The notes: generated from the letters alone by a model not told the origin. DNA of 64,000 bases from Niallia circulans (GCF_003726095.1 NZ_CP026031.1:4032001-4096000); one strand, 5' to 3'. Shown: positions 23,190 to 36,615, counted from the first letter of the stretch. Made by a program: numbers and translations.

Positions 23190-23323
23190 TCCTTTTTGTT
23201 GTGATAGCATTGTATAATGCCAATATAATATTTTTCTGAAACTCGCAATTTTATCTAAGTTACTGTATAAAATTGGTGTAAGAAGGAAAAACTAACAGAA
23301 TAATATTAGAAATATGAAAATGT

Positions 23324-23393
23324 GGTTTTTTGATTGGAAAACCCTTTTTCTTTTTGTCTTATAAAAATGGGTCTAATATCCTTTTTTATAAGA
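23324..23393 (+). promoter_or_regulatory. Two hairpins in the rpoB leader
   Basis: The first, GGTTTTTT (23324-23331) / GGAAAACC (23336-23343) with loop GATT, is followed by a T-rich tail (23345-23355) and looks like an intrinsic terminator. The second, directly after, is an 11-bp perfect stem TCTTATAAAAA (23357-23367) / TTTTTATAAGA (23383-23393). Both lie in the 248 bases between ybxB and rpoB. A TATAAT near 23213 could be a -10 element. They may attenuate entry into rpoBC. Confidence 0.55.
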
Positions 23394-23437
23394 TGTTAAT
23401 AGATGTACTATAACGTTTGATTTGAGGGGTGAATCAG

Positions 23438-26400
23438 TTGACAGGTCAACTTGTTCAGTATGGACGACACCGCCAGCGGAGAAGCTACGCACGAATTAGT
23501 GAGGTTTTAGAATTACCAAATCTTATTGAAATCCAAACCTCTTCCTATCAATGGTTTTTAGATGAGGGATTGCGAGAAATGTTCCAGGACATTTCGCCTA
23601 TTGAAGATTTTACTGGCAATTTATCACTTGATTTCATTGATTATAGCTTGGGAGATCCTAAGTATTCAGTGGAAGAATCGAAAGAGCGAGATGTTACATA
23701 TTCTGCACCTTTGCGTGTGAAGGTTCGTCTTGTAAATAAAGAAACAGGAGAAGTAAAAGACCAAGATGTATTCATGGGTGATTTCCCGCTTATGACTGAA
23801 ACTGGTACTTTTGTTATTAATGGTGCGGAACGAGTTATCGTTTCTCAGTTAGTACGTTCTCCAAGTGTTTATTATAATGGAAAACTTGATAAAAACGGTA
23901 AAAAAGGATTTACTGCAACAGTAATTCCTAACCGTGGAGCATGGCTAGAGTATGAAACAGATGCAAAGGATGTAGTATATGTGCGTATTGATCGTACACG
24001 TAAACTTCCTGTTACTGTTCTTTTACGCGCATTAGGATTTGGTTCCGATCAAGAGATTATTGAATTGATTGGTGACAATGAGTATTTGCGTAATACTTTA
24101 GAAAAAGATAACACAGAAGGAACAGACAAAGCGCTATTAGAAATTTATGAGCGTCTTCGTCCAGGAGAACCACCTACTGTTGAAAACGCAAAAAGTCTAT
24201 TGGTATCGAGATTTTTCGATCCAAAAAGATACGACCTTGCGAATGTAGGTCGTTATAAAATCAATAAAAAGCTTCATATTAAAAATAGATTATTTAATCA
24301 GCGTTTAGCAGAAACATTAGTGGATCCTGAAACTGGCGAGATTATCGCTGAAAAAGGAACTCTTTTAGATCGCCGTGCGCTTGACCGTATTATTCCTAAT
24401 CTAGAAAACAATATCGGCTTTAAAAAGCTGAGCCCGTATGGCGGAGTATTAGAAGATGATGTTGTTGTACAATCAGTGAAAATTTATTCACCACTAGATG
24501 AAGGGGATAAAGAAATTAATGTTATTAGTAATGCATATGTAGAAGAAGCTGTGAAAAACATCTCTCCTTCAGATATCATTGCTTCTATCAGTTATTTCTT
24601 TAATTTATTACATGGAGTAGGTCTAACAGATGATATTGACCATTTAGGTAACAGACGTCTTCGTTCTGTAGGCGAATTGTTGCAAAATCAATTCCGTATT
24701 GGTTTATCAAGAATGGAGCGTGTTGTTCGTGAAAGAATGTCTATTCAAGACACGAATACTATTACACCGCAGCAGTTAATTAATATCAGACCTGTTATTG
24801 CATCTATTAAAGAATTCTTTGGAAGCTCTCAGCTTTCTCAATTCATGGACCAAACAAATCCATTAGCAGAATTAACACACAAACGTCGTTTATCTGCATT
24901 AGGACCTGGTGGTTTAACAAGAGAACGTGCAGGAATGGAAGTTCGTGACGTTCACTATTCTCACTATGGCCGTATGTGTCCGATTGAAACACCTGAGGGA
25001 CCAAACATTGGTTTGATTAACTCTTTATCTTCTTATGCAAAAGTAAACCGTTTTGGTTTTATTGAAACACCATACAGACGTGTTGATCCTGAGACAGGTA
25101 AAGTATCGTCACGAATTGATTATTTAACAGCTGATGAACAAGATAACTATGTTGTTGCCCAAGCGAATGCTCGTTTAGGGGAAGATGGTTCTTTCTTAGA
25201 TGAAGATGTAGTAGCACGTTTCCGTGATGAGAACGTTGTTGTTAAGCGTGATCGTGTAGACTATATGGACGTATCTCCAAAGCAGGTTGTATCTGCTGCA
25301 ACAGCGTGTATCCCGTTCTTAGAAAATGATGACTCTAACCGTGCCTTAATGGGTGCGAACATGCAGCGTCAAGCAGTACCTTTAATGCAGCCAGAAGCTC
25401 CAAGAGTAGGAACTGGAATGGAATACGTTTCAGGAAAAGACTCAGGGGCAGCTGTTATCTGTAAGCATCCTGGTATTGTTGAACATGTAGAAGCTCGTGA
25501 AGTATGGGTTAGACGTATTTCTGAAGTAGATGGTCAAGAAGTAAAAGGAAATCTTGATAAATATAAGATGCTTAAGTTTGTTCGTTCAAACCAAGGTACT
25601 TGTTATAATCAACGCCCGATTGTTGCTGTAGGTGATAAAGTAACAAAAGGTGAGGTTTTAGCTGATGGTCCTTCTATGGAACTTGGTGAATTAGCCCTTG
25701 GACGTAACGTATTAGTTGCCTTTATGACATGGGACGGATACAACTATGAGGATGCTATTATCATGAGTGAACGCTTAGTAAAAGATGATGTTTATACTTC
25801 TATTCATATTGAAGAATATGAATCAGAATCTCGTGATACAAAATTAGGACCAGAAGAAATTACGCGTGATATTCCGAATGTCGGAGAAGATGCGTTACGT
25901 AACTTAGATGATCGTGGTATTATTCGTATCGGTGCCGAAGTAAAAGATGGTGATTTGCTTGTTGGTAAAGTTACACCTAAAGGGGTAACTGAATTAACAG
26001 CAGAAGAAAGATTATTACATGCTATCTTTGGTGAAAAAGCACGTGAAGTACGTGATACAAGTTTACGCGTTCCACATGGTGGCGGCGGAATCGTCCACGA
26101 TGTTAAAGTCTTCAATAGAGAAGATGGAGACGAATTACCACCAGGTGTTAACCAATTAGTACGTGTATATATTGTTCAAAAACGTAAAATCCATGAAGGC
26201 GATAAGATGGCAGGTCGTCACGGTAACAAAGGGGTTATTTCCCGAATTTTACCTGAAGAAGATATGCCATACTTACCAGACGGAACACCAGTTGATATCA
26301 TGTTAAATCCACTAGGTGTACCATCACGTATGAATATCGGTCAGGTTTTAGAATTGCATCTGGGAATGGCTGCAAGAAGCTTAAATATCCATGTTGCATC

Positions 26401-26998
26401 ACCAGTATTTGATGGTGCTCGTGAGGAAGATGTATGGGAAACAATTAGAGAAGCTGGAATGGCGCAAGATGCGAAAACAGTACTATATGACGGACGTTCA
26501 GGTGAACCTTTTGATAACCGTGTATCCGTTGGAGTTATGTATATGATCAAACTTGCTCATATGGTTGATGATAAACTACATGCTCGTTCAACAGGACCAT
26601 ATTCTTTAGTAACGCAACAACCACTAGGAGGAAAAGCTCAGTTCGGTGGTCAGCGTTTTGGAGAGATGGAGGTTTGGGCGCTGGAGGCTTATGGAGCTGC
26701 TTATACTTTACAAGAAATTCTTACTGTTAAATCAGATGACGTTGTTGGTCGTGTGAAAACATATGAAGCGATTGTTAAAGGAGAAAACGTTCCAGAACCA
26801 GGAGTTCCTGAATCATTCCGCGTATTAATGAAAGAGCTGCAAAGTTTAGGATTAGATGTGAAAATCTTATCTAGCACAGAAGAAGAAATTGAAATGAGAG
26901 ACACAGATGATGACGATGATATTCATCAAGCTGAATCTCTGACAATTGTTTCCGAAACACAAGAGCCTGAGTCAGAAAAGGTAGGCATGCAAGAATAA
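23438..26998 (+). CDS. rpoB: RNA polymerase beta subunit
   Basis: 1186 aa. It begins [20 protein letters not shown] as in Bacillus. The rifampicin pocket [28 protein letters not shown] is wild type (Gln, Asp, His, Arg and Ser resistance positions unchanged). The C-terminal [19 protein letters not shown] clamp region is intact. The acidic tail (about 40 residues) is variable. I chose TTG 23438, 5-6 bases after GAGGGGTGA; a GTG at 23429 overlaps that site. The 205-base gap to rpoC contains a transposon-like insertion. Confidence 0.97.
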   Translation: MTGQLVQYGRHRQRRSYARISEVLELPNLIEIQTSSYQWFLDEGLREMFQDISPIEDFTGNLSLDFIDYSLGDPKYSVEESKERDVTYSAPLRVKVRLVNKETGEVKDQDVFMGDFPLMTETGTFVINGAERVIVSQLVRSPSVYYNGKLDKNGKKGFTATVIPNRGAWLEYETDAKDVVYVRIDRTRKLPVTVLLRALGFGSDQEIIELIGDNEYLRNTLEKDNTEGTDKALLEIYERLRPGEPPTVENAKSLLVSRFFDPKRYDLANVGRYKINKKLHIKNRLFNQRLAETLVDPETGEIIAEKGTLLDRRALDRIIPNLENNIGFKKLSPYGGVLEDDVVVQSVKIYSPLDEGDKEINVISNAYVEEAVKNISPSDIIASISYFFNLLHGVGLTDDIDHLGNRRLRSVGELLQNQFRIGLSRMERVVRERMSIQDTNTITPQQLINIRPVIASIKEFFGSSQLSQFMDQTNPLAELTHKRRLSALGPGGLTRERAGMEVRDVHYSHYGRMCPIETPEGPNIGLINSLSSYAKVNRFGFIETPYRRVDPETGKVSSRIDYLTADEQDNYVVAQANARLGEDGSFLDEDVVARFRDENVVVKRDRVDYMDVSPKQVVSAATACIPFLENDDSNRALMGANMQRQAVPLMQPEAPRVGTGMEYVSGKDSGAAVICKHPGIVEHVEAREVWVRRISEVDGQEVKGNLDKYKMLKFVRSNQGTCYNQRPIVAVGDKVTKGEVLADGPSMELGELALGRNVLVAFMTWDGYNYEDAIIMSERLVKDDVYTSIHIEEYESESRDTKLGPEEITRDIPNVGEDALRNLDDRGIIRIGAEVKDGDLLVGKVTPKGVTELTAEERLLHAIFGEKAREVRDTSLRVPHGGGGIVHDVKVFNREDGDELPPGVNQLVRVYIVQKRKIHEGDKMAGRHGNKGVISRILPEEDMPYLPDGTPVDIMLNPLGVPSRMNIGQVLELHLGMAARSLNIHVASPVFDGAREEDVWETIREAGMAQDAKTVLYDGRSGEPFDNRVSVGVMYMIKLAHMVDDKLHARSTGPYSLVTQQPLGGKAQFGGQRFGEMEVWALEAYGAAYTLQEILTVKSDDVVGRVKTYEAIVKGENVPEPGVPESFRVLMKELQSLGLDVKILSSTEEEIEMRDTDDDDDIHQAESLTIVSETQEPESEKVGMQE

Positions 26999-27013
26999 TA
27001 AAGTAATGAACAT

Positions 27014-27133
27014 GGCCTGTCTAAAAACAAAAGGGTCAGACTCCACTGCGAAGACATCTAGATAGAAGATCCTTTTATATCTTTTAAAATAGATTATTCA
27101 AGTGAAGTCAGACCCTTTTGTGACGGCCTGTCT
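27014..27133 (+). mobile_element. MITE-like element between rpoB and rpoC
   Basis: Near-perfect 16-base inverted repeats ACAAAAGGGTCAGACT (27027-27042) and AGTCAGACCCTTTTGT (27106-27121; 15 of 16 match as complement) enclose 63 AT-rich non-coding bases. The unit is flanked by an exact 9-base direct repeat GGCCTGTCT (27014-27022 and 27125-27133), like a target-site duplication. It has no ORF. It could also act as a long stem-loop in rpoBC mRNA. The transposon family cannot be named from this copy. Confidence 0.6.
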
Positions 27134-27203
27134 TTGATTATAAATGTTTTTAGAAGTTTTTAAGTAAGGCAAAAGCCTGAAGATCGAAAGGGAGGTAGGA
27201 CCC

Positions 27204-30200
27204 TTGTTGGATGTTAATAATTTTGAATATATGAAAATAGGTCTAGCTTCGCCAGATAAAATCCGTTCATGGTCATTTGGTGAAGTCAAAAAGCCAGAAA
27301 CAATTAACTATCGTACTTTAAAACCGGAAAAAGATGGCTTGTTCTGTGAGCGTATTTTTGGTCCTACAAAAGACTGGGAATGTCACTGTGGTAAATACAA
27401 GCGTGTTAGATACAAAGGGGTAGTCTGTGACCGTTGTGGAGTAGAAGTTACTCGTGCAAAGGTTCGTCGTGAACGTATGGGACACATCGAATTAGCGGCT
27501 CCGGTATCACATATTTGGTATTTCAAAGGAATCCCAAGCCGTATGGGTCTAGTGTTAGATATGTCTCCACGTGCACTGGAAGAAGTTATTTATTTTGCTT
27601 CTTATGTTGTAACAGATCCAGGTGACACTGCTCTTGAGAAGAAACAACTTCTTTCAGAGAAAGAGTATAGAGCATACCGTGATAAATACGGTGTGAAGTT
27701 CCAAGCTTCAATGGGTGCTGAATCTATAAAGAAGTTATTATCAGATATTGATTTAAATAAAGAAGTAGATGCATTAAAAGAAGAATTAAAAACAGCACAA
27801 GGGCAAAGAAGAACTCGTGCGATTAAAAGACTAGAAGTATTAGAAGCGTTCCGTGGTTCTGGAAATGAGCCTTCTTGGATGATTCTTGACGTGCTTCCAG
27901 TAATTCCTCCAGAATTGCGCCCGATGGTTCAATTAGATGGTGGCCGCTTTGCGACTTCTGACCTAAATGATTTATACCGTCGTGTTATTAACCGTAATAA
28001 TCGTCTAAAAAGATTATTAGACTTAGGTGCACCAAGCATTATCGTACAAAACGAAAAACGTATGCTCCAAGAAGCTGTAGATGCGTTGATTGATAACGGC
28101 CGTCGCGGACGTCCAGTAACTGGTCCTGGTAACAGACCACTTAAGTCATTGTCACATATGCTTAAAGGTAAACAAGGACGTTTCCGTCAAAACTTATTAG
28201 GAAAACGTGTTGATTATTCTGGTCGTTCTGTTATCGTTGTAGGTCCGAACTTAAAGATGTATCAATGTGGTCTACCTAGAGAAATGGCGATTGAATTATT
28301 TAAGCCTTTCGTAATGAAAGAGTTAGTAGAAAAGGGTATTGCCCACAATATTAAATCTGCGAAAAGAAAAATCGAAAGACTTCAACCGGAAGTTTGGGAT
28401 GTGCTGGAGGAAGTTATTAAGGAGCACCCTGTTTTACTTAACCGCGCCCCAACTTTACACAGATTAGGTATTCAAGCATTTGAACCAACGCTAGTAGAAG
28501 GCCGTGCAATTCGTCTACATCCGCTAGTATGTACAGCTTACAACGCTGACTTTGACGGAGACCAAATGGCGGTTCACGTTCCGTTATCATCTGAAGCACA
28601 AGCAGAAGCTCGTTTACTTATGCTTGCAGCCCAAAACATTTTGAACCCTAAAGATGGTAAGCCAGTTGTTACTCCTTCGCAGGATATGGTATTAGGAAAC
28701 TACTACCTAACATTAGAGCGTGAAGGTGCAGTTGGAGAAGGTATGATCTTCAATGATACAAATGAGGCTTTATTAGCTTATCAAAATGGTTATGTGCATT
28801 TACACACTCGTGTAGCGGTACGTGCTAGTTCTTTAAATAACGAAACATTTACAGAAGAACAGAATAAACAATTGTTGTTAACAACAGTAGGTAAGTTAGT
28901 GTTCAATGAAATTTTACCAAAATCTTTCCCGTACATTAACGAACCAACGAAAACAAACTTAGAAGAAAAAACTCCTGAAAGATACTTTGTTGAGCCAGGT
29001 GTAGATGTACCTGCTGCAATTAGAGAGTTGCCAATTATCGAACCGTTCAAAAAGAAAATTTTAGGTAATATAATTGCTGAAGTCTTTAAACGATTCAAGA
29101 TAACAGAAACTTCTAAGATGTTGGATAGAATGAAAGACTTAGGATTTAAACATTCTACTAAAGCTGGTATTACTGTTGGTGTAGCTGACATCGTAGTATT
29201 AGGCGAAAAACAAGAAATTATCGAAGAAGCACAAAGCAAAGTAGATAATGTAATGAAACAGTTTAGACGTGGATTAATCACAGAGGAAGAGCGTTATGAT
29301 CGCGTTATTTCTATCTGGAGTGCTGCAAAAGATACAATCCAGGCAAAACTGATGAAATCCTTAGATAAACGTAATCCAATCTTTATGATGAGTGACTCCG
29401 GAGCCCGTGGTAACGCATCTAACTTTACACAGCTTGCTGGTATGCGTGGTTTGATGGCCAACCCGGCTGGTAGAATCATCGAATTACCGATTATCTCAAG
29501 TTTCCGTGAAGGTTTAACGGTATTAGAGTACTTTATCTCTACACATGGTGCGCGTAAAGGTCTTGCCGATACAGCACTAAAAACAGCAGACTCTGGTTAC
29601 TTGACTCGTCGTCTTGTTGACGTAGCACAAGATGTCATTGTTCGTGAGGATGATTGTGGTACAGACAGAGGATTATTAGTTTCGGCGCTTAAAGAAGGTA
29701 CAGAAATTATCGAATCACTAGATGAGCGTTTAATCGGAAGATATGCAAGAAGATCAATTAAACACCCAGAAACGAACGAAGTTATTGTTCCTGAAAATGG
29801 ACTTATTACAGAAGATTTAGCAGTGGAAATTGTTGAAGCTAATATCGAAGAAGTATGGATCCGTTCGGCGTTTACATGTAATACTCGTCATGGTGTATGT
29901 AAAAAATGTTATGGTCGCAACCTAGCAACTGGTCAAGAAGTGGAAGTTGGAGAAGCTGTTGGTATTATTGCAGCACAATCTATCGGGGAACCGGGTACAC
30001 AGTTAACAATGCGTACATTCCATACTGGTGGGGTTGCTGGAGACGATATCACACAAGGTTTACCTCGTATCCAAGAAATATTCGAAGCTCGTAATCCAAA
30101 AGGGCAAGCGGTTATTACGGAAATGGCAGGGGTTGTTGTTGGTATCAACGAAGGTAGAGACCGTCAACATGAAATTGTTGTTCAAGGTGAATTAGAAACT

Positions 30201-30803
30201 AGAACATATACTGCTCCTTATACAGCAAGGCTTAAAGTAAAAGTTGATGATGTAGTAGAGCAAGGGCAGGAATTAACAGAAGGTTCTATTGATCCGAAAG
30301 AATTAATTAAAGTGAAAAACGTTACAGCAGTACAAGAATATCTACTTCGTGAAGTACAAAAAGTTTATCGTATGCAAGGGGTAGAAATTGGTGATAAGCA
30401 CGTAGAAGTAATGGTTCGCCAAATGCTACGCAAAATCAGAGTGGTAGATGCTGGTGAGACAGATGTATTACCAGGTACTCTATTAGACATTCACCAATTT
30501 ACTGATGCAAACGCAAAAGCTTTAAGAGAAGGAAAACTTCCTGCAACAGGAAGACCGGTATTACTTGGTATCACAAAAGCATCTCTTGAAACAGATTCAT
30601 TCTTATCAGCTGCATCATTCCAAGAAACTACAAGAGTTCTGACAGATGCTGCGATTAAAGGTAAACGCGATGAATTACTAGGATTGAAAGAGAATGTAAT
30701 TATTGGTAAATTAGTTCCTGCTGGAACTGGTATGCCAAGATATCGTCATGCTGAACCTATTACTGCAGAAGAACTAACAGAAGAGTCTGTTACTGTAGAG
30801 TAA
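27204..30803 (+). CDS. rpoC: RNA polymerase beta' subunit
   Basis: 1199 aa (B. subtilis 1199). N-terminal zinc cluster CHCGKYK...CDRCG near residues 60-78, the catalytic NADFDGDQ motif, the bridge/trigger region [17 protein letters not shown] and the second zinc site ([11 protein letters not shown]). TTG start at 27204 with AAAGGGAGGT upstream; the product begins [16 protein letters not shown] like its homologues. Cotranscribed with rpoB despite the insertion between them. Confidence 0.97.
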   Translation: MLDVNNFEYMKIGLASPDKIRSWSFGEVKKPETINYRTLKPEKDGLFCERIFGPTKDWECHCGKYKRVRYKGVVCDRCGVEVTRAKVRRERMGHIELAAPVSHIWYFKGIPSRMGLVLDMSPRALEEVIYFASYVVTDPGDTALEKKQLLSEKEYRAYRDKYGVKFQASMGAESIKKLLSDIDLNKEVDALKEELKTAQGQRRTRAIKRLEVLEAFRGSGNEPSWMILDVLPVIPPELRPMVQLDGGRFATSDLNDLYRRVINRNNRLKRLLDLGAPSIIVQNEKRMLQEAVDALIDNGRRGRPVTGPGNRPLKSLSHMLKGKQGRFRQNLLGKRVDYSGRSVIVVGPNLKMYQCGLPREMAIELFKPFVMKELVEKGIAHNIKSAKRKIERLQPEVWDVLEEVIKEHPVLLNRAPTLHRLGIQAFEPTLVEGRAIRLHPLVCTAYNADFDGDQMAVHVPLSSEAQAEARLLMLAAQNILNPKDGKPVVTPSQDMVLGNYYLTLEREGAVGEGMIFNDTNEALLAYQNGYVHLHTRVAVRASSLNNETFTEEQNKQLLLTTVGKLVFNEILPKSFPYINEPTKTNLEEKTPERYFVEPGVDVPAAIRELPIIEPFKKKILGNIIAEVFKRFKITETSKMLDRMKDLGFKHSTKAGITVGVADIVVLGEKQEIIEEAQSKVDNVMKQFRRGLITEEERYDRVISIWSAAKDTIQAKLMKSLDKRNPIFMMSDSGARGNASNFTQLAGMRGLMANPAGRIIELPIISSFREGLTVLEYFISTHGARKGLADTALKTADSGYLTRRLVDVAQDVIVREDDCGTDRGLLVSALKEGTEIIESLDERLIGRYARRSIKHPETNEVIVPENGLITEDLAVEIVEANIEEVWIRSAFTCNTRHGVCKKCYGRNLATGQEVEVGEAVGIIAAQSIGEPGTQLTMRTFHTGGVAGDDITQGLPRIQEIFEARNPKGQAVITEMAGVVVGINEGRDRQHEIVVQGELETRTYTAPYTARLKVKVDDVVEQGQELTEGSIDPKELIKVKNVTAVQEYLLREVQKVYRMQGVEIGDKHVEVMVRQMLRKIRVVDAGETDVLPGTLLDIHQFTDANAKALREGKLPATGRPVLLGITKASLETDSFLSAASFQETTRVLTDAAIKGKRDELLGLKENVIIGKLVPAGTGMPRYRHAEPITAEELTEESVTVE

Positions 30804-30827
30804 TAGCGATAAATTAGATCTTTTCCA

Positions 30828-30904
30828 AAAAAGGCATATGGTTATTACGTTGACCTATCTATCATTTGTGAATTGATAGATAGGTCAACATCCATACCTT
30901 TTAT
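30828..30904 (+). terminator. Large hairpin after rpoC
   Basis: A 16-bp perfect stem GTTGACCTATCTATCA (30850-30865) / TGATAGATAGGTCAAC (30875-30890) with a 9-base loop. Outer arms TATGG/CCATA and AAAAGG/CCTTTT extend it. Only TTTT follows, so it is a weak terminator at best. It may instead protect the 3' end of rpoBC mRNA or be a small repeat. Confidence 0.5.
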
Positions 30905-30947
30905 GAATATATCTATTTTTTAAAGGAAAGTTTTTTAGGAAAATAAT

Positions 30948-30975
30948 TGACATCTAATTTTATAGATGATACTAT
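30948..30975 (+). promoter_or_regulatory. Promoter of rplGB-rpsL-rpsG-fusA
   Basis: TTGACA (30948-30953), 16-base spacer, TACTAT (30970-30975), 44 bases before rplGB. It starts the str operon after the rpoC hairpin. Confidence 0.75.
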
Positions 30976-31019
30976 ATCAAAGGTGCTCCTATTCACCTGT
31001 TGCTTTGGAGGATATAAAA

Positions 31020-31268
31020 ATGTCTTATGAAAAAGTACGACAGGCAAGTAAAATAGTAGTAGGAACAAAGCAAACAGTAAAAGCGTTAAAAAAAGGGATT
31101 GCAACTGAGGTTATCGTTGCAGAGGATGCCGATCCGATGATCATTAGAAAGGTATCTGAGGTAGCTGAAGAAGTGAATATTCCTATTATACTTGTTGAAT
31201 CCATGAAGAAGCTTGGCGAATCATGCGGAATAGAAGTAGGCGCAGCAACTGTTGCCATAATTATTTAA
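31020..31268 (+). CDS. rplGB: L7Ae-family RNA-binding protein (YbxF/RplGB)
   Basis: 82 aa L7Ae/L30e-like fold, with the [19 protein letters not shown] stretch and hydrophobic [19 protein letters not shown]. In B. subtilis this protein binds kink-turn RNA and associates with ribosomes. ATG 31020 follows TGGAGGAT by 6 bases; the longer upstream frame crosses the promoter and is not used. It is the first gene of the str operon. Confidence 0.93.
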   Translation: MSYEKVRQASKIVVGTKQTVKALKKGIATEVIVAEDADPMIIRKVSEVAEEVNIPIILVESMKKLGESCGIEVGAATVAIII

Positions 31269-31308
31269 AACTGTTTTTATGGAATTAACCATGAGAACTT
31301 TGTTTTTG

Positions 31309-31791
<483 letters not shown>

Positions 31792-31813
31792 TAAAATAGA
31801 ATTTATAGCATAA

Positions 31814-32302
<489 letters not shown>

Positions 32303-32349
32303 AATTATAATTTACAAAAATACTTTCATTATGAAAGGAGAAAGACCAA

Positions 32350-34425
32350 ATGGCAAGAGAGTTCTCCTTAGAAAACACTCGTAATATTGGTATCATGGCA
32401 CATATTGATGCTGGTAAAACGACTACAACTGAGCGTGTACTTTACTACACTGGTCGTATCCACAAAATTGGTGAAACTCACGAAGGTGCATCTCAAATGG
32501 ACTGGATGGAGCAAGAACAAGAGCGTGGAATTACCATCACATCAGCAGCAACAACTGCACAATGGAAAGGTAACCGTGTAAACATCATTGATACTCCAGG
32601 ACACGTAGACTTCACTGTTGAAGTTGAACGTTCTCTGCGTGTACTTGATGGTGCTGTTGCAGTACTTGATGCACAATCTGGTGTTGAGCCACAAACAGAA
32701 ACTGTTTGGCGTCAAGCAACAACATATGGTGTACCTCGTGTAGTATTCGTAAACAAAATGGATAAAATCGGTGCAGATTTCCTTTATTCATTAAAAACTT
32801 TACATGACCGTTTACAAGCAAACGCTCATGCAATTCAACTACCAATTGGTGCTGAAGATCAATTCGAAGGTATCATTGACTTAGTTGAAATGAAAGCAAC
32901 TTTCTACGGAAATGACTTAGGAACAGATATTCAAGAACGTGAAATTCCAGAAGACTACAGAGAGTTAGCAGAAGAATACCATGAGAAATTGGTTGAAGCT
33001 GTAGCTGAACTTGATGAAGAGTTAATGGAAAAATATCTTGGTGGTGAGGAAATCACTACTGATGAATTAAAAGCTGCTATCCGTAAAGGTACAGTTAACG
33101 TTGAATTCTACCCAGTAATCTGTGGTTCTGCTTTCAAAAACAAAGGTGTTCAAAAAATGCTTGATGCTGTTATTGAATACTTACCATCTCCATTAGACGT
33201 ACCAGCAATTAAAGGTACTGCTCCTGATTCAGATGAAGTGATCGAAAAGCATTCAAGTGATGATGAGCCATTCGCTGCTCTTGCATTCAAAGTAATGACA
33301 GATCCATTCGTTGGTAAACTGACATTCTTCCGTGTATACTCTGGTACATTGAGCTCTGGTTCATATGTACAAAACTCTACAAAAGGTAAGCGTGAGCGCG
33401 TAGGACGTATTCTACAAATGCACGCAAACAGTCGTCAAGAGATTACAGAAGTATATGCTGGTGATATCGCAGCAGCTGTAGGTTTAAAAGATACTACTAC
33501 TGGAGATACTCTATGTGATGAAAAGGATTTAGTAATCTTAGAATCAATGGAATTCCCAGAGCCGGTTATCGAATTGTCTATTGAGCCAAAATCAAAAGCT
33601 GACCAAGATAAAATGACAACTGCACTACAAAAATTACAAGAAGAAGATCCAACATTCCGCGCGCATACAAACCAGGAAACTGGTCAGGTTATCATCGCTG
33701 GTATGGGTGAACTTCACTTAGATATTCTTGTAGACCGTATGCGTCGTGAGTTCAAAGTTGAAGCTAATGTTGGTGCTCCTCAGGTTGCTTACCGTGAAAC
33801 ATTCCGTTCATCTGCTGCAGTTGAAGGGAAATTCACACGTCAATCTGGTGGACGTGGACAATATGGTCACGTTTGGATTGAGTTCTCACCAAACGAAGAA
33901 GGTAAAGGATTCGAATTTGAAAATGCTATCGTCGGTGGTGTTGTTCCACGTGAATACATCGCTCCGGTTCAAGCTGGTTTAGAAGATGCATTACAAAGAG
34001 GAGTACTTGCTGGTTATCCAATGGTAGACATCAAAGCTAAATTATTTGATGGATCATACCATGATGTTGACTCATCTGAAATGGCGTTCAAAATCGCTGC
34101 TTCAATGGCATTGAAAAATGCAGCATCTAAATGTAATCCTGTAATTCTTGAACCTGTTATGAAGGTAGAAGTTATCATCCCTGAAGAATACATGGGTGAT
34201 ATCATGGGTAATATCACTTCACGTCGTGGACGTGTTGAAGGTATGGAAGCTCGTGGTAACGCACAAGTTGTTCGTGCGATGGTTCCTCTTTCTGAAATGT
34301 TTGGTTATGCTACGACATTACGTTCAAGCACGCAAGGTCGTGGAGTATTCTCTATGGTGTTTGATCACTATGAAGAAGTACCAAAATCAATCTCTGAAGA
34401 GATCATCAAAAAAAATAAAGGGTAA
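32350..34425 (+). CDS. fusA: Elongation factor G
   Basis: 691 aa translocase GTPase. G1 AHIDAGKT near residues 17-24, G3 DTPGHVDF, G4 NKMDKIGAD; domain IV contains [10 protein letters not shown]. It drives translocation of tRNAs and mRNA. ATG follows GAAAGGAGAAAG. Complete, with no odd residues noted. Confidence 0.97.
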   Translation: MAREFSLENTRNIGIMAHIDAGKTTTTERVLYYTGRIHKIGETHEGASQMDWMEQEQERGITITSAATTAQWKGNRVNIIDTPGHVDFTVEVERSLRVLDGAVAVLDAQSGVEPQTETVWRQATTYGVPRVVFVNKMDKIGADFLYSLKTLHDRLQANAHAIQLPIGAEDQFEGIIDLVEMKATFYGNDLGTDIQEREIPEDYRELAEEYHEKLVEAVAELDEELMEKYLGGEEITTDELKAAIRKGTVNVEFYPVICGSAFKNKGVQKMLDAVIEYLPSPLDVPAIKGTAPDSDEVIEKHSSDDEPFAALAFKVMTDPFVGKLTFFRVYSGTLSSGSYVQNSTKGKRERVGRILQMHANSRQEITEVYAGDIAAAVGLKDTTTGDTLCDEKDLVILESMEFPEPVIELSIEPKSKADQDKMTTALQKLQEEDPTFRAHTNQETGQVIIAGMGELHLDILVDRMRREFKVEANVGAPQVAYRETFRSSAAVEGKFTRQSGGRGQYGHVWIEFSPNEEGKGFEFENAIVGGVVPREYIAPVQAGLEDALQRGVLAGYPMVDIKAKLFDGSYHDVDSSEMAFKIAASMALKNAASKCNPVILEPVMKVEVIIPEEYMGDIMGNITSRRGRVEGMEARGNAQVVRAMVPLSEMFGYATTLRSSTQGRGVFSMVFDHYEEVPKSISEEIIKKNKG

Positions 34426-34428
34426 TTG

Positions 34429-34497
34429 TTGATTTTACCTTTTTAATGAAGTATAACTACTATGTAGGCAATAAAGCTGTGATCATTAATCACAGCT
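34429..34497 (+). promoter_or_regulatory. tuf promoter and leader hairpin
   Basis: TTGATT (34429-34434), 17-base spacer, TATAAC (34452-34457) just after fusA, giving tuf its own promoter. The leader then has a 9-bp perfect stem AGCTGTGAT (34475-34483) / ATCACAGCT (34489-34497) without a T-run. The hairpin may stabilise the abundant tuf mRNA or serve as a weak attenuator. Confidence 0.6.
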
Positions 34498-34542
34498 CTA
34501 TAAAAATACTTATTTTTTACAAATCAAAGGAGGATTTTCCTA

Positions 34543-35730
34543 ATGGCAAAAGCTAAATACGATCGTTCTAAGCCACACGTAAATATTGGAACAATTGGTC
34601 ACGTTGACCATGGTAAAACTACATTAACAGCTGCTATCACAACTGTACTTTCTAAAGTTGGTGGCGGTGAAGCTCGCGGTTATGATCAAATCGACGCTGC
34701 TCCAGAAGAGCGTGAGCGTGGAATCACAATCTCAACTGCACACGTTGAGTACGAAACTGCTACTCGTCACTATGCACACGTTGACTGCCCAGGACATGCT
34801 GACTATGTTAAAAACATGATCACTGGTGCTGCTCAAATGGATGGTGGTATCTTAGTAGTATCTGCTACTGATGGTCCAATGCCACAAACTCGTGAGCACA
34901 TCCTTCTTTCTCGTCAAGTTGGTGTACCTCACTTAGTAGTATTCTTAAACAAATGTGATATGGTTGATGATGAAGAATTATTAGAATTAGTAGAAATGGA
35001 AGTACGTGACCTATTAACAGAATATGAATTCCCTGGTGATGATATTCCTGTAATTAAAGGTTCTGCTCTTAAAGCTCTTGAAGGAGATGCTGCTTGGGAA
35101 GAAAAAATCACTGAGCTTATGGCTGCAGTTGATGAATATATCCCAACTCCAACTCGTGACACTGACAAACCATTCATGATGCCAGTTGAGGATGTATTCT
35201 CAATCACTGGTCGTGGTACAGTTGCAACAGGTCGTGTTGAGCGTGGACAAGTTAAAGTTGGTGACGTTGTAGACATCATCGGTTTAGCTGAAGAGAAAAA
35301 ATCAACTACTGTAACTGGTGTTGAAATGTTCCGTAAATTACTTGATTATGCTGAAGCTGGAGATAACATTGGTGCACTTCTTCGTGGGGTTGCTCGTGAA
35401 GAAATCCAACGTGGTCAAGTATTAGCAAAACCAGGTTCAATTACTCCACACGTAAAATTCAAAGCAGAAGTTTACGTATTATCAAAAGAAGAAGGTGGAC
35501 GTCATACTCCATTCTTCACAAACTACCGTCCTCAGTTCTACTTCCGTACAACTGATGTAACTGGTATTTGTAACTTACCTGAAGGTGTAGAAATGGTTAT
35601 GCCTGGCGATAACATCGAAATGGATGTTGAATTAATTTCTTCTATCGCTATCGAAGAAGGAACTAAATTCTCTATTCGTGAAGGTGGACGTACAGTAGGC
35701 GCTGGTGTCGTTGCTACTATCGTTGAATAA
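34543..35730 (+). CDS. tuf: Elongation factor Tu
   Basis: 395 aa. G1 GHVDHGKT (residues 19-26), G3 DCPGHADY, G4 NKCD; switch I region [10 protein letters not shown]. It carries aminoacyl-tRNA to the ribosome. Codon use is strongly biased to frequent codons, as expected for the most expressed protein. CAAAGGAGGATTTT precedes ATG. A strong terminator follows, closing the str operon. Confidence 0.97.
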   Translation: MAKAKYDRSKPHVNIGTIGHVDHGKTTLTAAITTVLSKVGGGEARGYDQIDAAPEERERGITISTAHVEYETATRHYAHVDCPGHADYVKNMITGAAQMDGGILVVSATDGPMPQTREHILLSRQVGVPHLVVFLNKCDMVDDEELLELVEMEVRDLLTEYEFPGDDIPVIKGSALKALEGDAAWEEKITELMAAVDEYIPTPTRDTDKPFMMPVEDVFSITGRGTVATGRVERGQVKVGDVVDIIGLAEEKKSTTVTGVEMFRKLLDYAEAGDNIGALLRGVAREEIQRGQVLAKPGSITPHVKFKAEVYVLSKEEGGRHTPFFTNYRPQFYFRTTDVTGICNLPEGVEMVMPGDNIEMDVELISSIAIEEGTKFSIREGGRTVGAGVVATIVE

Positions 35731-35742
35731 TAACCTTTGATA

Positions 35743-35776
35743 AAAAACAAGCTGACGAATCAGCTTGTTTTTTTTG
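35743..35776 (+). terminator. Terminator after tuf
   Basis: Stem AACAAGCTGA (35746-35755) / TCAGCTTGTT (35760-35769) with loop CGAA, A-tract before and eight T in all after it. Strong intrinsic terminator. Confidence 0.93.
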
Positions 35777-36036
35777 TGAACAAATCTATCGTATTAAAAT
35801 AGATTTAGGAGCGCAAATAGTTATTATGCTATTTGGATAATGATTGTATAAAGGAATAATGTTTAAATATTCTCAGGTTAGCTATAATAGATAGGGTTAT
35901 TAATATAGAAGAAAGACGTTTTCCAAAATCTTTCTATATAATCTTTCACTATTTTTTGTTAGAATATAAAAGTCTTAATAATAGTTTTCTCAATCTAAAC
36001 GGTTCATTACCAATTGACTGACAATTATACATTGGG
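35777..36036 (+). other. AT-rich gap between tuf and the S10 promoters
   Basis: No gene, repeat or RNA is recognised in these 260 bases; several AT-rich TATAAT-like words occur by composition alone. Confidence 0.5.
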
Positions 36037-36065
36037 TTGAAATATGATCATGGAATATGTATAAT
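36037..36065 (+). promoter_or_regulatory. Upstream S10-operon promoter (P1)
   Basis: TTGAAA (36037-36042), 17-base spacer, perfect TATAAT (36060-36065). First of two tandem SigA promoters ahead of rpsJ. Confidence 0.7.
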
Positions 36066-36106
36066 AATCTGAGTGTACTAAAACGAAAGAAAAATAATAA
36101 ATGTTG

Positions 36107-36135
36107 TTGCTTTTCTAGGCGTTTTTATGTATAAT
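36107..36135 (+). promoter_or_regulatory. Downstream S10-operon promoter (P2)
   Basis: TTGCTT (36107-36112), 17-base spacer, perfect TATAAT (36130-36135), giving a leader of about 125 bases before rpsJ. Confidence 0.8.
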
Positions 36136-36175
36136 AGACAATGTTGGTCTTTGACTTGCGATGATGTGGGAGGTT

Positions 36176-36218
36176 GCTGACACACCCGGCCGCTTTGCCA
36201 TGGCGAGTGTGTGGGAAA
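36176..36218 (+). promoter_or_regulatory. S10-operon leader hairpin
   Basis: CACAC (36181-36185) pairs with GTGTG (36207-36213 region), with an inner GGC/GCC pair set in a GC-rich segment (CCCGGCCGCTTTGCCATGG) that stands out from the AT-rich surroundings. Its sequence resembles the S10 leaders of other bacilli. A regulatory role, possibly through L4 as in other bacteria, is inferred and unproven. Confidence 0.5.
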
Positions 36219-36243
36219 TTCCTGCGGAGAATGTCTATTCTAA

Positions 36244-36576
<333 letters not shown>

Positions 36577-36615
36577 TTGAAATAAACATTTAAACAATCA
36601 GGAGGTGTGACTTAA

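Noticed and set aside
32387..34432. Open frames overlapping fusA in other frames on both strands
   Set aside because: They are shadows of a highly biased coding sequence, and the same holds for other ribosomal genes.
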